DNA of 64,000 bases from the NCBI RefSeq assembly GCF_015708085.1, contig NZ_JADNYM010000008.1, positions 62,001-126,000 on the forward strand, given 5' to 3'. Every line of letters starts with the position of its first letter. The first letter of the stretch is position 1. Source of the DNA: Arthrobacter terrae. Its GTDB lineage: Bacteria; Actinomycetota; Actinomycetes; Actinomycetales; Micrococcaceae. The notes under the pieces were generated by a model. The model was not told the DNA's origin, ran no database searches, and saw nothing but the letters and a program-made list of their open reading frames with translations. The position numbers and the translations under genes were made by a program. Positions 1-9,677 of this stretch are shown here, one piece after another.

Positions 1-911
1 CCACGATCGAACAGGCACTGCTGGTGGCCTACCACAAGTCCCCGGGAGCGATCACCGCGGCACGGGCAGAACTGGACCGCAAGAACGGGCACGTCACTAT
101 TTGGGCCGCGGAGCTCGATGAAGAAGGAACCGCAGTCGGCGAATTTGATGACACTCCCGCCGGTTTTGGCCGGATCGCGGCAAGTACGGCACGGCAGATT
201 ATTCTGCAGCGTCTGCGCGACGTTGAAGACGACAACGTGCTGGGTGAATTCCGCGGCAAGGAAGGCGAGCTGGTTTCCGGCCAGATCCAGCAGGGCCATA
301 ATCCAAAGATGGTCCAGGTGAACCTGGGCTCGGTGGAGGCCCTACTGCCTCCCACGGAGCAGGTCCCGGGCGAGCAGTACAAGCACGGGAACCGCATCCG
401 GGCCTTCGTCATTGACGTGCGCCGCGGGCTCAAGGGCCCCTCGATTACGCTGTCCCGGTCCCACCCGGGACTGGTGCGGAAATTGTTCGAGCTGGAAGTC
501 CCGGAAATCGCCGACAGGTCGGTGGAGATCGTGGCGCTGGCGAGGGAGGCCGGGCACCGGACCAAGATCGCAGTGCTCGCCCATCAGCCCGGGATCAACG
601 CCAAGGGCGCCTGCATTGGCGAAATGGGCTCCCGTGTGCGCGCTGTCATGAGCGAGCTCAACGATGAGAAGATCGACATCGTCGATTTCAGCGAGAATTC
701 AGCGACCTTCATTGCGAATTCGCTCTCACCGTCCAAGGTTATTTCCGTCACGATCACCGACGCGGATACCCGCAGCGCCCGCGTCGTTGTTCCGGACTAC
801 CAACTTTCGCTGGCGATCGGTAAGGAAGGGCAAAACGCGCGTTTGGCTGCCAAGCTCACCGGCTGGCGCATCGACATCGTTTCCGATGCGGCCGTTGACG
901 CAACCCAATAG
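1..911 (+). CDS. nusA: Transcription termination/antitermination factor NusA (5' end missing)
   Basis: NusA binds RNA polymerase and nascent RNA and modulates pausing, termination and antitermination. The reading frame is open from the window edge (first whole codon at base 3, reading T-I-E-Q-A-L-L), so the true start lies upstream. The visible part holds the end of the N-terminal domain, an S1 domain (around [20 protein letters not shown]), a first KH domain ([24 protein letters not shown]) and a second KH domain ([21 protein letters not shown]). It stops soon after KH2 and lacks the acidic C-terminal repeats of enterobacterial NusA, as is usual in actinobacteria. ylxR and infB follow, the classic nusA-infB order. 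Confidence 0.97.
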   Translation, partial: TIEQALLVAYHKSPGAITAARAELDRKNGHVTIWAAELDEEGTAVGEFDDTPAGFGRIAASTARQIILQRLRDVEDDNVLGEFRGKEGELVSGQIQQGHNPKMVQVNLGSVEALLPPTEQVPGEQYKHGNRIRAFVIDVRRGLKGPSITLSRSHPGLVRKLFELEVPEIADRSVEIVALAREAGHRTKIAVLAHQPGINAKGACIGEMGSRVRAVMSELNDEKIDIVDFSENSATFIANSLSPSKVISVTITDADTRSARVVVPDYQLSLAIGKEGQNARLAAKLTGWRIDIVSDAAVDATQ

Positions 912-1048
912 CTGTCCCTTCCGGCTCCTTGGCCATCAGGGGGCGCCCCCAACAGCTTCGCTGCGCCGGTTTAGGATCACTACGCCCTAAGCGCTAGAAT
1001 GGCTGTGACCGGGTCAGCGACCGTCAACTCCCATTTGAGGCAATTGCA

Positions 1049-1369
1049 GTGTTTGAAGCTCCATTGGTGGGTCAAACACAGACTCTACCGTTGCGCACAT
1101 GTGTTGGTTGCCGTCGTCGTGATACCCAGTCGAAGTTACTGCGGATGGTGCGGGAAACATCTGCCGACGGCATTATCGCCGCGGTAGCTGACCCACACCG
1201 TCGTCGCTGGGGCAGGGGTGCCTGGTTGCACCCGAGCCCTCAGTGCCTTGCGCTGGCGCTCAAGCGACGTGCCATTGGCCGCGCCCTTCCGGGCGTCGTC
1301 GACTGTTCGTCGGTGCAGAACCGGATACGCGATGAGGGTTCCACCGAAATGCTGGTGGAACAGCAGTAA
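1049..1369 (+). CDS. ylxR: YlxR family RNA-binding protein (DUF448)
   Basis: A small basic protein of 106 residues of the YlxR family, which sits between nusA and infB in most bacteria and is thought to bind RNA. The family signature R-T-C-V-G-C-R-R-R-D is at residues 16-25, followed by the G-R-G-A-W-L-H segment and an Arg/Lys-rich helix. The GTG start is taken because it leaves a normal-length N-terminus. No good Shine-Dalgarno precedes it. A TAGAAT hexamer at 995-1000 could be the -10 of an internal promoter for ylxR-infB. The exact biochemical role is not certain for any actinobacterial member. Confidence 0.9.
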   Translation: MFEAPLVGQTQTLPLRTCVGCRRRDTQSKLLRMVRETSADGIIAAVADPHRRRWGRGAWLHPSPQCLALALKRRAIGRALPGVVDCSSVQNRIRDEGSTEMLVEQQ

Positions 1370-1423
1370 CTGCAGACCTAGAACTGTCCAACCTGAAAGC
1401 GGGTCAGAAAACTGATGGAAACC

Positions 1424-1461
1424 CGATGAGTACCCAGCGATGAGTGCCCAACGATGAGTGA
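1424..1461 (+). repeat. 14-bp tandem repeat upstream of infB
   Basis: Two near-identical 14-base units (CGATGAGTACCCAG, CGATGAGTGCCCAA) and a third partial unit (CGATGAGTGA) lie in the ylxR-infB spacer. Each unit carries an ATGAGT, so short spurious ORFs start here. A run of six T follows directly. No function is known. It may be a replication-slippage product or part of the infB leader. Confidence 0.7.
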
Positions 1462-1556
1462 TTTTTTATGCTCTCACACCGCACATTCCAGCATGGAGTG
1501 TCGCATTAAGAATTAGAGGCTCGTACCTGTCCGGTGCGGGCCAAGACAGGAGAAAT

Positions 1557-4500
1557 GTGGCCAAGGCCCGCGTACACGAGCTAGCAAAAGAGCTCGGCAT
1601 CACCTCTAAGGAAGCTGTCACCAAGCTTCAGGAATTGGGCGAGTTTGTCCGTTCCGCTTCCTCGACCATTGAGGCACCCGTCGTGAAGAAGCTTCGCGAC
1701 GCGTTCCCTGCGGCGCCCAAGGCAGCTGCCGGGTCCAATGGGACAGGGTCTGCCCCGGCAGCAGCTGCTCCCGCAGCAGCCGCACCGGCAGCGAAGTCCG
1801 GCCCGAAGCCGGCCGGACAGTCTGCCGCCGGGTCTGCGACTCCGGGGCCAGCCACCCCCGGACCCACAGCCCCCGCGGCTCCGGCCCCGGCCGTCCCGGC
1901 ATTCTCAGAGCCCGCGGCGGCAACGCCTGCCCCCGCTCCGGCAGCAGCTGCTCCGGCAGCAGCTGCTCCGGCAGCCACAGCTCCTGCTGCGCCTGCTCCG
2001 GCCAGCTCCGCACCGTCAGCCGCCGCACCAGCAGATGTGGCTCCGCCGGCTGCGGCTGCGCCGTCCGCTGCTCCGTCCGGAGTCAAGCCCGGTGCCCGTC
2101 CGGCACCTGCTCCGGCAGCCCCGGCTCCGTCGCGTCCGGCTGCCACAGGCCGGCCAGGTGGCGCTGGTCCGCGTCCGGGTAACAACCCGTTCGCTCCCTC
2201 GCAGGGCATGCCACGCTCCGGGCGCCCCGACCGCGGCGAAGGCGAGCGGCCGGCACGTTCGGGTGCCGCTGGTCCGCGTCCTGGCAACAATCCTTTCGCT
2301 CCGTCGCAGGGTATGCCCCGTGCCGGAGCTCCACGTTCAGCTGAAGCCGGCACGGGCGGTCCCCGTCCCGCAGCCGGAGCCGGTGGGCCGCGGCCTGCAG
2401 CAGGTGCAGGTGGTCCCCGCCCCGGCGCTCCGCGTCCCGGCGGAGCCCGCCCGACTCCGGGTATGATGCCTAACCGCACCGAGCGTCCTGTGGCCCCGGG
2501 CCGCGGCAATGACCGCCCCGGCGGAGCTGGCCGTGGACGTCCGGGTGCACCGGGTACCGGTGGTGCTCCGGGTGCAGGCGGCGGGACAGGCGCACCGGCA
2601 GGTGGCGGTTTCGGTAAGGGCGGCCGCGGACGCGGCGGGACCCAGGGTGCCTTCGGTAAGGGAGGCGCCGGCCGCGGTAAGCAGCGCAAGTCCAAGCGCG
2701 CAAAGCGGCAGGAACTGGAGCAGATGAGTGCTCCGTCGCTGGGCGGCGTGAGCGTGCCCCGTGGCGATGGCAACTCCATTATCCGGTTGCGCCGCGGTTC
2801 GTCGATTACTGACTTCGCTGACAAGATCGAGGCGAATCCGGCGGCCCTGGTGACGGTGCTCTTCCACCTCGGTGAGATGGCTACCGCAACCCAGTCCCTG
2901 GACGAGGACACCTTTGCCCTGCTCGGCACCGAGCTTGGTTACAAGCTCCAGGTAGTTTCACCGGAGGATGAGGAGCGCGAGCTGCTCAGCAACTTCGACA
3001 TTGACTTCGAAGCCGAGCTTGAGGCCGAGGGCGACGAGGACCTTGAGGTCCGCCCGCCCGTGGTCACCGTCATGGGCCACGTGGACCATGGTAAGACGCG
3101 TCTGCTGGATGCTATCCGTAACTCCGACGTCATGGCCGACGAGCACGGTGGCATCACCCAGCACATCGGTGCCTACCAGATCGTGCACGAGCACGAGGAC
3201 ACCGAGCGCCGCATTACCTTCATTGACACTCCGGGCCACGAGGCGTTCACCGCCATGCGTGCCCGTGGTGCCAAGGTCACCGACATTGCCATCCTGGTGG
3301 TCGCCGCCGACGACGGTGTCATGCCGCAGACGGTGGAAGCGCTCAACCATGCGCAGGCAGCCAACGTGCCGATCGTCGTCGCAGTGAACAAGATCGATAA
3401 GGAGGGTGCCAACCCGGAGAAGATCCGCGGTCAGCTCACCGAGTATGGTCTGGTTCCCGAGGAATACGGCGGCGACACGATGTTTGTGGATGTATCCGCC
3501 CGGGAGAATCTCAATATCAATGAGCTCCTTGAAGCGGTCCTGTTGACCGCGGATGCGGCGCTGGATATGCGGGCCAACCCGAACAAGGATGCCCGCGGTA
3601 TTGCGATCGAAGCGAACCTGGATAAGGGTCGCGGTGCCGTTGCGACGGTACTGGTTCAGTCCGGTACGCTGCACGTGGGCGACACGATTGTGGCGGGAAC
3701 CGCGCACGGCCGGGTCCGCGCCATGTTCGATGAGGACGGCGGCAATATCACGGAGGCGGGCCCGTCCCGTCCCGTGCAGGTGCTCGGTCTGTCCAATGTA
3801 CCGCGTGCCGGCGATACCTTCTTCGTCACCGGAGATGAGCGCACAGCCCGTCAGATCGCTGAAAAGCGTGAGGCTGCGGACCGTAACGCTGCGCTGGCCA
3901 AGCGCCGCAAGCGGATTAGCCTGGAAGACTTCGATCAGGCAGTCGCTGCGGGTAAGGTTGACACGCTCAACCTCATCCTCAAGGGTGACGTTTCCGGTGC
4001 CGTTGAGGCGCTGGAGGATTCGCTGCTCAAGATCGATGTCGGCGAGGGTGTCCAACTGCGGGTTATCCACCGCGGCGTCGGTGCCATCACGCAGAACGAC
4101 GTCAACCTGGCCACCGTGGACAATGCGATCATCATTGGCTTCAACGTCAAGCCGGCGGAGCGCGTTGCTGACCTGGCGGACCGTGAAGGCGTCGACATGC
4201 GCTTCTACTCGGTCATCTATGGCGCGATCGATGACATTGAGCTGGCTCTGAAGGGCATGCTCAAGCCGGAGTACGAGGAAGTCCAGTTGGGTACCGCGGA
4301 GATCCGCGAGATCTTCCGTTCGTCCAAGTTCGGAAACATCGCCGGTTCCATCGTTCGTTCCGGTACCATCCGTCGGAACTCCAAGGCACGCGTGCTGCGC
4401 GCCGGCAAAGTTATTGGGGAAAACCTCACCGTGGATTCGCTCAAGCGTTTCAAGGATGACGCCACCGAGGTCAGGGATGGCTTTGAGTGCGGTATCGGTC

Positions 4501-4574
4501 TGGGGTCGTTCAACGACCTGCAGGCCGAGGACATCATCGAGACGTTCGAGATGCGCGAGAAGCCGCGCGCTTAA
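1557..4574 (+). CDS. infB: Translation initiation factor IF-2
   Basis: GTPase that places initiator tRNA on the 30S subunit and promotes subunit joining. About 1005 residues, the long actinobacterial form. The GTG start is chosen because AGGAGA lies 4-8 bases upstream and the protein then begins with the conserved IF2_N helix ([13 protein letters not shown]). A low-complexity Ala/Pro then Gly/Arg region covers about residues 60-400 and contains a duplicated block ([12 protein letters not shown], twice). A second IF2_N domain precedes the G domain. G1 is GHVDHGKT near residue 507, G3 is DTPGH, G4 is NKID, followed by the C1/C2 domains. The frame also runs open upstream to 1458, but that extension has no SD and no conserved sequence. 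Confidence 0.97.
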   Translation: MAKARVHELAKELGITSKEAVTKLQELGEFVRSASSTIEAPVVKKLRDAFPAAPKAAAGSNGTGSAPAAAAPAAAAPAAKSGPKPAGQSAAGSATPGPATPGPTAPAAPAPAVPAFSEPAAATPAPAPAAAAPAAAAPAATAPAAPAPASSAPSAAAPADVAPPAAAAPSAAPSGVKPGARPAPAPAAPAPSRPAATGRPGGAGPRPGNNPFAPSQGMPRSGRPDRGEGERPARSGAAGPRPGNNPFAPSQGMPRAGAPRSAEAGTGGPRPAAGAGGPRPAAGAGGPRPGAPRPGGARPTPGMMPNRTERPVAPGRGNDRPGGAGRGRPGAPGTGGAPGAGGGTGAPAGGGFGKGGRGRGGTQGAFGKGGAGRGKQRKSKRAKRQELEQMSAPSLGGVSVPRGDGNSIIRLRRGSSITDFADKIEANPAALVTVLFHLGEMATATQSLDEDTFALLGTELGYKLQVVSPEDEERELLSNFDIDFEAELEAEGDEDLEVRPPVVTVMGHVDHGKTRLLDAIRNSDVMADEHGGITQHIGAYQIVHEHEDTERRITFIDTPGHEAFTAMRARGAKVTDIAILVVAADDGVMPQTVEALNHAQAANVPIVVAVNKIDKEGANPEKIRGQLTEYGLVPEEYGGDTMFVDVSARENLNINELLEAVLLTADAALDMRANPNKDARGIAIEANLDKGRGAVATVLVQSGTLHVGDTIVAGTAHGRVRAMFDEDGGNITEAGPSRPVQVLGLSNVPRAGDTFFVTGDERTARQIAEKREAADRNAALAKRRKRISLEDFDQAVAAGKVDTLNLILKGDVSGAVEALEDSLLKIDVGEGVQLRVIHRGVGAITQNDVNLATVDNAIIIGFNVKPAERVADLADREGVDMRFYSVIYGAIDDIELALKGMLKPEYEEVQLGTAEIREIFRSSKFGNIAGSIVRSGTIRRNSKARVLRAGKVIGENLTVDSLKRFKDDATEVRDGFECGIGLGSFNDLQAEDIIETFEMREKPRA

Positions 4575-4585
4575 CATTGGCATCT

Positions 4586-4638
4586 GAGGTGCGCAAAATG
4601 GGGTTGAACAAGCCAAACGGCCCCGTTTTGCGCACCTC
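4586..4638 (+). terminator. Long hairpin in the infB-rbfA spacer
   Basis: GAGGTGCGCAAAATGGGG (4586-4603) pairs with CCCCGTTTTGCGCACCTC (4621-4638). That is an 18-bp stem with a single G-U pair and a 17-base loop. No U tract follows, and the rbfA ribosome-binding site begins about 8 bases later. It could be a partial terminator or an RNA processing/stability element that lowers rbfA relative to infB. Confidence 0.75.
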
Positions 4639-4659
4639 ACCTGATTGAGGAGAAATTTC

Positions 4660-5124
4660 ATGGCCGATTCGGCACGCGCTGCTAAGTTGGCGCAGCGGAT
4701 AAAGGTTATTGTCGCTGAGGGTCTGCGCCGGCGGGTCAAGGACCCGAGGGTGGAGGGCGTCACCGTAACGGATGCCCGCGTGACCAACGATCTGCAGCAC
4801 GCGACAGTGTATTACACGGTGCTCGGTGATGACACAGCCCAGGCGGATGCCAAAGTAGGGCTGGAAAAGGCCCGTGGCGTGCTGCGTCAGGAAGTGGGCA
4901 AGAACGTCACGGTGCGGCTGACGCCGACGCTGGAATTCGTCGCCGACGAGATCCCTGTCAATGCCGGCCATCTGGAGGACCTGATCCGGACAGCCAAGGC
5001 GCGGGACGCCGAGGTAGCGGCGATTGCGCAGGGCGCGACCTTCGCCGGAGATGCGGATCCGTACAAGAAGGACGACGACGGCGCCGAAGCGGACGACGAC
5101 GGCGCCCAAACGCAGGAGAAGTAG
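4660..5124 (+). CDS. rbfA: 30S ribosome-binding factor RbfA
   Basis: RbfA is a late 30S assembly factor that binds near helix 1 of 16S rRNA and is needed for cold adaptation. The 154-residue protein has the family KH-like fold, with R-V-K-D-P-R-V and the T-V-Y-Y-T-V strand, then an acidic tail rich in Asp. The ATG is chosen over an in-frame upstream codon at 4645 because TTGAGGAGAA lies just upstream of it and M-A-D-S-A-R-A-A-K-L-A matches the usual N-terminus. It follows infB, as in most bacteria, and ends just before a strong hairpin. Confidence 0.95.
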   Translation: MADSARAAKLAQRIKVIVAEGLRRRVKDPRVEGVTVTDARVTNDLQHATVYYTVLGDDTAQADAKVGLEKARGVLRQEVGKNVTVRLTPTLEFVADEIPVNAGHLEDLIRTAKARDAEVAAIAQGATFAGDADPYKKDDDGAEADDDGAQTQEK

Positions 5125-5149
5125 GCCCGTAGGTTGACCGAAGTACTCG

Positions 5150-5185
5150 TCAGGGGCGCCCGATCCAAAGACCGGGCGCCCCTGA
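5150..5185. terminator. Bidirectional terminator between rbfA and the ScyD-like gene
   Basis: TCAGGGGCGCCCG (5150-5162) pairs perfectly with CGGGCGCCCCTGA (5173-5185) around a 10-base loop. The 13-bp GC-rich stem lies between convergent genes, so it probably ends transcription from both sides. There is no U run, which is common for actinobacterial terminators. Confidence 0.8.
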
Positions 5186-5222
5186 CGTATTTCACAGTGG
5201 GGTTTATCTGCGGTCGACGGCG

Positions 5223-6401
5223 TCAGTCGTCGTACTGGTTCATGGATGGGTAATTCTCGTCGCCGGTGTTGAGCGGGACCTTAATGATCTGGCCCGCGGG
5301 CGGAGTCCCGTCACCGGGGAGTGCGTTGACAGTGGCATAGAGCGTCCCGCCGCGGATCGCCACATCGGCCGGCAGTGGAACCGCCAGGAACGGCTGTGCC
5401 GTGGAAGTCCCGCGCGGAATCACCGAGATCTGACCGCCGAAAAGTTCGGCGACGTAGATATCTCCGCTCCGGCTGACCGCAAGTCCGGTCGGCGAAACGA
5501 GCCCGGAGGCAACCAACCGCACAGTTGAGAACCAGGGACTGACCTTGTATACGCTGCCGCGGGCTCCGAGCGCGGCGCCTTCGGGACCGCCGGGCAGCGT
5601 GCTGACGTACAGCCACCCATCCCGGCCCCAGCGGATGTCCGTCGGAACCGGCTCGAAATAGTAGTCGTGGCCTGCTGCGCAGTCGGGAAGCCCGAAGGAA
5701 GCTGCGAGGGCAGCAGTAACATGCGTTATGGAGGGCGGGAGGACCGCAACAGTGCGCACCCGTCCGGTGAACTGATTGACGGCGACAATGTCATTGCCGC
5801 CCGCGTCGGCTACATAAATCTCGAACAGGCCGGGCTCGGTGGCATAGGGGTGTGAGTCCGTTACGCCGGTGTAGCTGCCGGGGAGCGTGTCGGGGATTTG
5901 CTGCAGACAGGCCGCGTCCAGATCACGGAAGCCGTAAGTGACGGATGCATCGGGATTATGCGTGGCCTCATATTGGGCGACATCCGCGATGGAACGCACC
6001 TTGCCGGCAGACGTAATGGACTTGATGATGCCGATGTTTGGGGCCGGATCCTCTCCGGCCCCGGCGTTCTCCGCAAAATAGGTCCTGCCGAACCGGGAAG
6101 AAACGGCGCCGACCTCATGGCCGGGGACGGACGCCTGGTAGACGGTGCTGACTGCGCCTTTCGCATCCAACTTGTCCAGCGAACCGGCAAAGTTCTGCGT
6201 GAAGTAAACGGACTGGGATGAGCCAAGGGTCAGGCTCAGCGGTGATAAGAGCCCGCTGGCCAATGTCTCGGGGACGCCGGGAACCGGTAACGGTTTATTG
6301 CCGGCCGCTTGGACCGGACCGGCGCCGAGTCCCACGGCGCCCATTCCCATGAGGGCTGTCAGCGCGGCAACGGTGCTGACCCGGATAATTATTCTGCGCA
6401 T
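5223..6401 (-). CDS. Exported ScyD/ScyE-family beta-propeller-like protein
   Basis: About 392 residues with a clear Sec signal peptide (M-R-R-I-I-I-R-V then a hydrophobic stretch ending V-Q-A-A). The mature part resembles the ScyD/ScyE family, named after cyanobacterial scytonemin genes but widespread in actinobacteria. It has repeated segments such as G-L-L-S-P-L-S-L-T, G-R-D-G-W-L-Y-V-S and S-P-T-G-L-A-V-S-R-S-G-D-I-Y-V, typical of NHL/SMP-30-like propeller blades. The start is the ATG preceding the signal peptide, with GGAG six bases upstream, rather than an upstream in-frame ATG that would bury the signal peptide. Substrate and function are unknown. It diverges from the exported arylsulfotransferase-like gene. 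Confidence 0.75.
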   Translation of the reverse strand: MRRIIIRVSTVAALTALMGMGAVGLGAGPVQAAGNKPLPVPGVPETLASGLLSPLSLTLGSSQSVYFTQNFAGSLDKLDAKGAVSTVYQASVPGHEVGAVSSRFGRTYFAENAGAGEDPAPNIGIIKSITSAGKVRSIADVAQYEATHNPDASVTYGFRDLDAACLQQIPDTLPGSYTGVTDSHPYATEPGLFEIYVADAGGNDIVAVNQFTGRVRTVAVLPPSITHVTAALAASFGLPDCAAGHDYYFEPVPTDIRWGRDGWLYVSTLPGGPEGAALGARGSVYKVSPWFSTVRLVASGLVSPTGLAVSRSGDIYVAELFGGQISVIPRGTSTAQPFLAVPLPADVAIRGGTLYATVNALPGDGTPPAGQIIKVPLNTGDENYPSMNQYDD

Positions 6402-6625
6402 TTCTGGCTCCAAAGGTGACGTGACTAATGATCGAGACCAATGGTTCGCTGGACGCCCTCCGCATCGCCCGCCCGGGCCCGCCGTTCGCCGCGGGGTTGG
6501 GCGGCAAACAACATCAGCTGCGCTCACTGTAGGCTTCTGCGGGAGGTGTGTCATCCATTGTTGCCCTGCCAAACTTCACAGTAAACACTCGGACAGCGTA
6601 CTGGCACCGTACAGCTCCCGGCTTC

Positions 6626-6631
6626 TACCAT
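6626..6631 (+). promoter_or_regulatory. Possible leaderless -10 (TACCAT) for the arylsulfotransferase-like gene
   Basis: TACCAT ends five bases before the ATG, which has no Shine-Dalgarno. The spacing fits a transcript that starts at or next to the start codon. The 235-base divergent spacer around it shows no other clear signal. Confidence 0.35.
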
Positions 6632-6636
6632 GAATC

Positions 6637-8265
6637 ATGAATACTTTCCAGCAGAGCGCGGAAGAGCAACCGCACGGGGATGGTGACGCAGAGCCGCAAC
6701 GCCGGCCGCGCGAACGCAGTATCTTCAGCCGCCGTGGCTTCCTGGCCGGTGCCGGGCTAGTGGGCGTAACCGCCGTAGCGACGGCCAGCTATGCCGGACA
6801 TGATGCCATCTCCGGAGCGTTGACACGGGTAGCCGGCCATCCGGGCGGGGCATCGTCGTCGGGCTCTACGCTCTCCGGCGCTGCGGCGCCGGCCAGCAGC
6901 AAGCCGCCGGGACCGGCGGCTCCGCCGGATCGGACATTCGTCAGTACGCAGCTGACTGCGGCGCACGTCTCCAGCTGGGCTACGGCCGCCACCGCGGCCG
7001 GGCTGATCTTTGCCGGCCCGCAGGGGCACGGTTCCAGCGGCCTGATCGTGGACAATCATGGTGAACCGCTCTGGATGGAACCAACCGGCGTTGGCGTCAC
7101 GGACCTGCGCGTTCAGACGTTCGAAGGCAAACCGGTATTGACCTTCTGGACCGGGACGGGAACCGGCGGCCACGGTTTGGGCTCCGGGCGAATATTGGAT
7201 ACCAGCTACCAATCCGTGGCAGAAGTCAATGCCGGCAACGGGCTCAAGGCCGATCTGCACGAGTTTACGCTCACCGAGGCAGGAACGGCTCTGATGATTG
7301 CCTACCCCACGGTGCCTTATGACCTGCGGCCGGTGGGAGGACCGGCCAACGGATTCATCTACGACTGCCACGTCCAGGAAATCGATGTCAGGTCCGGCGC
7401 AGTGCTCCTGGACTGGTCAGCCGTGGCGCATATCGATATCACCGAAACCTATGTCCATCCGGGGGACAACAATGCCAGCGCGGACGGGACCACGCAGGCG
7501 AAGGCGTTTGACCCGTTCCACCTGAACTCCGTGGACGAAAGCGGCGACGCGCTGCTGATCTCCAGCCGCCACACACATGCCCTTTATCTGGTGGATCGTA
7601 CCGCCGGGACAATACGGTGGCGCCTCGGCGGGAAGCAGAGCGATTTCAACGTCGCGGACAACGCGGCCTTTGCCTGGCAGCACGACGCGCGGCGCAGGTC
7701 GGCAACGTCCCTGACGGTATTCGATAATCACTACTCCGAAGGCAGCACCGGAATTTCCCGTGGTCTGCTCCTGAACGTGGACGAGTCGGCGCGGACGGTG
7801 ACGCTGCAGCAGGAGTTCAGCCACGCCGGCCACCGGGGAAATGCCGAGGGTAATGTGCAGTTGCTCGACAACGGCCATTACCTGGTTGGGTGGGGGGCGG
7901 ATCCTGCCGTCACGGAGTTCACCCCGGACGGGACAGCGCTTTACGAATCGATTGGCCTGGGGAACGCTTCCTACCGTACCTATCGATGTGCCTGGACCGG
8001 GAGACCGGCTTCCTTGCCGGACGTCGCGGTGCTGCCGGGCAACGGCTCCAGCATGCAGGTCTACGCCAGCTGGAACGGCGCCACGGAGGTAGCCAGTTGG
8101 CGCTTTCTCACCGGCGCAACGCCGGAGTCGCTGACGCCTGCGGGAACCGTCCCGCGGCGCGGGTTCGAAACCTCGACGGCGGTCGCGGTGGCGGCCAAGG
8201 TGGCCGTGCAGGCTCTGCGCAGCGACGGCTCCGTGCTGGCCACCTCCACGGCGGTCAGCACCTAG
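6637..8265 (+). CDS. Tat-exported arylsulfotransferase-like protein
   Basis: 542 residues. The N-terminus has a twin-arginine signal (S-R-R-G-F-L-A-G-A-G) followed by a hydrophobic stretch, then a Ser/Pro-rich linker to about residue 95. The rest resembles the arylsulfotransferase (ASST, PF14269-type) six-bladed propeller: H-E-F-T-L-T, D-C-H-V-Q-E-I-D, the S-S-R-H-T-H-A-L-Y segment, W-R-L-G-G-K, and L-L-D-N-G-H-Y-L-V-G-W-G. Classical ASSTs transfer sulfate between phenols. Many actinobacterial members are only distant, so sulfotransferase activity is an inference. It diverges from another exported propeller-like protein, which suggests a shared extracytoplasmic role. Confidence 0.75.
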   Translation: MNTFQQSAEEQPHGDGDAEPQRRPRERSIFSRRGFLAGAGLVGVTAVATASYAGHDAISGALTRVAGHPGGASSSGSTLSGAAAPASSKPPGPAAPPDRTFVSTQLTAAHVSSWATAATAAGLIFAGPQGHGSSGLIVDNHGEPLWMEPTGVGVTDLRVQTFEGKPVLTFWTGTGTGGHGLGSGRILDTSYQSVAEVNAGNGLKADLHEFTLTEAGTALMIAYPTVPYDLRPVGGPANGFIYDCHVQEIDVRSGAVLLDWSAVAHIDITETYVHPGDNNASADGTTQAKAFDPFHLNSVDESGDALLISSRHTHALYLVDRTAGTIRWRLGGKQSDFNVADNAAFAWQHDARRRSATSLTVFDNHYSEGSTGISRGLLLNVDESARTVTLQQEFSHAGHRGNAEGNVQLLDNGHYLVGWGADPAVTEFTPDGTALYESIGLGNASYRTYRCAWTGRPASLPDVAVLPGNGSSMQVYASWNGATEVASWRFLTGATPESLTPAGTVPRRGFETSTAVAVAAKVAVQALRSDGSVLATSTAVST

Positions 8266-8288
8266 AGGCGTCCCATATACTGGAAGGC

Positions 8289-9227
8289 GTGCATTCTGGA
8301 CTGATCATCGTGGACAAGCCGCCCGGCCTCACCAGCCACGACGTCGTCGCCCGGCTGCGGCGCCTGACCGGAACCCGCAAGGTGGGCCATGCCGGAACCC
8401 TCGATCCGATGGCCACCGGGGTCCTGGTGATCGGCATCAACAAGGCCACCCGGCTGCTCACGTACATTGTGGGGACCGCCAAGACATACCGGGCCACCAT
8501 CCGGCTCGGCGCCAGCACTCTCACGGACGACGCCGAGGGTGAGATCACCGGCAGTACGACGACGGCGCCCGTCACCGATGCGGCAATTCATGCGGGAATC
8601 GCCGCCCTCACCGGGGAGATCATGCAGGTCCCCAGCAGCGTCAGTGCTATCAAGGTCAAGGGCGAACGCGCCTATGCACGGGTTCGTGCGGGTGAGGATG
8701 TGGTCCTGGCCGCCAGGGGAGTAACCGTGCACAGTTTTCAGCTGCAGGCGATGCACCGGCTCACCGCTAAGAATCCTGCCGGGGAGGAAGCCGAATTCAT
8801 CGATCTCGACGTTACCGTCGAATGCTCCTCCGGTACCTACATCAGGGCGTTGGCCCGCGATCTTGGGGCCGGGCTCGGCGTTGGCGGTCATTTGACCGCG
8901 CTGCGCCGCACCCGGGTGGGACCGTATGACCTCGGACAAGCCAAGACCCTCGAGCAGCTTGAACAGCAGGCGGATAATGACGGCGCGGTGCAGATCCTCG
9001 ACATCACAGACGCTGCCCGTGCGCTAATGCCGGTCCGGGAACTGACGGACGCCGAGGCTTCTGAGCTGTCCTTTGGCCGGTGGATCGCGCCCAGCCTGAC
9101 GGGTCTCCATTCCGTAGCACAGCCGGCCGCTGCCTTCCGGCCCGACGGCGAGCTTGTCGCGCTGCTGGCCGATGCGGGCAGCCAGGCCAAGCCCGTTCTG
9201 GTCTTCACCCCGGATCTGGGGGCTTAA
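8289..9227 (+). CDS. truB: tRNA pseudouridine(55) synthase TruB
   Basis: Makes pseudouridine 55 in the T-loop of tRNAs. The catalytic motif G-H-A-G-T-L-D-P-M-A-T-G places the nucleophilic aspartate at residue 39. The N-terminus L-I-I-V-D-K-P-P-G-L-T-S-H-D is typical, and the C-terminus carries the extra actinobacterial domain. The GTG start gives 312 residues, a normal length. An open frame extends upstream to 7890 inside the previous gene but lacks family similarity. GGAAGG lies just before the GTG, very close. Confidence 0.95.
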   Translation: MHSGLIIVDKPPGLTSHDVVARLRRLTGTRKVGHAGTLDPMATGVLVIGINKATRLLTYIVGTAKTYRATIRLGASTLTDDAEGEITGSTTTAPVTDAAIHAGIAALTGEIMQVPSSVSAIKVKGERAYARVRAGEDVVLAARGVTVHSFQLQAMHRLTAKNPAGEEAEFIDLDVTVECSSGTYIRALARDLGAGLGVGGHLTALRRTRVGPYDLGQAKTLEQLEQQADNDGAVQILDITDAARALMPVRELTDAEASELSFGRWIAPSLTGLHSVAQPAAAFRPDGELVALLADAGSQAKPVLVFTPDLGA

Positions 9228-9230
9228 GCG

Positions 9231-9677
9231 GTGACGGTGGATGGCTGGTTTACCGCTGCCCTTGTGGTCGGACTGGTTTCCAGCGCGATCTGCGTCATTG
9301 CCGCGCTGCTGAAGAAGGGTCCCAACGACGTCACGTTGCTCGCTGTGGCGGCCGTTGAAGTGTTCCTGCTGTGCTATCTGGTGGCCTCGATTGTGCGCAC
9401 CGCGACCGGAACCGCGATCGCGGGTGCTCCGTGGGAATTCTGGGCATACCTGATCACCGCGATTTCCCTGCCGGTTGCAGGATTCTACTGGGCCATCCTG
9501 GAACGCAGTTTCTGGAGCAACTATGTACTGGCTGCAGTGGGAGTCACTGTGGTGGTGATGATGGCCCGGATGGCGCAGATTTGGTACGGCGTGGCAGCAC
9601 CGGGACCGGGGGCAGCCCTGGGGACAGCACTAGGCACAGCACTAGGGACAGCATTAGGGACAGGACGCGGTCAGTGA
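9231..9677 (+). CDS. Small four-helix membrane protein of unknown function
   Basis: 148 residues with four predicted transmembrane helices (about 8-27, 37-57, 66-88, 97-117) and a low-complexity C-terminal tail made of G-T-A-L units. I do not recognise a functional family. It starts three bases after truB and overlaps the next membrane gene by GTGA, so truB and these genes probably share a transcript. The tail is encoded by a 12-bp tandem repeat and is probably length-variable. Confidence 0.65.
   Translation: MTVDGWFTAALVVGLVSSAICVIAALLKKGPNDVTLLAVAAVEVFLLCYLVASIVRTATGTAIAGAPWEFWAYLITAISLPVAGFYWAILERSFWSNYVLAAVGVTVVVMMARMAQIWYGVAAPGPGAALGTALGTALGTALGTGRGQ
9609..9663 (+). repeat. 12-bp in-frame tandem repeat
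   Basis: Units GGGGCAGCCCTG, GGGACAGCACTA, GGCACAGCACTA, GGGACAGCATTA and a partial GGGACAG follow without gaps at the 3' end of the membrane gene. They encode G-(T/A)-A-L. The last unit ends 14 bases before the stop codon. Confidence 0.85.

Noticed and set aside
1628-4787. Long minus-strand frames opposite infB
   Set aside because: The translations are low-complexity mirror images of the Ala/Pro region or carry no family motifs, while infB is clear on the plus strand.
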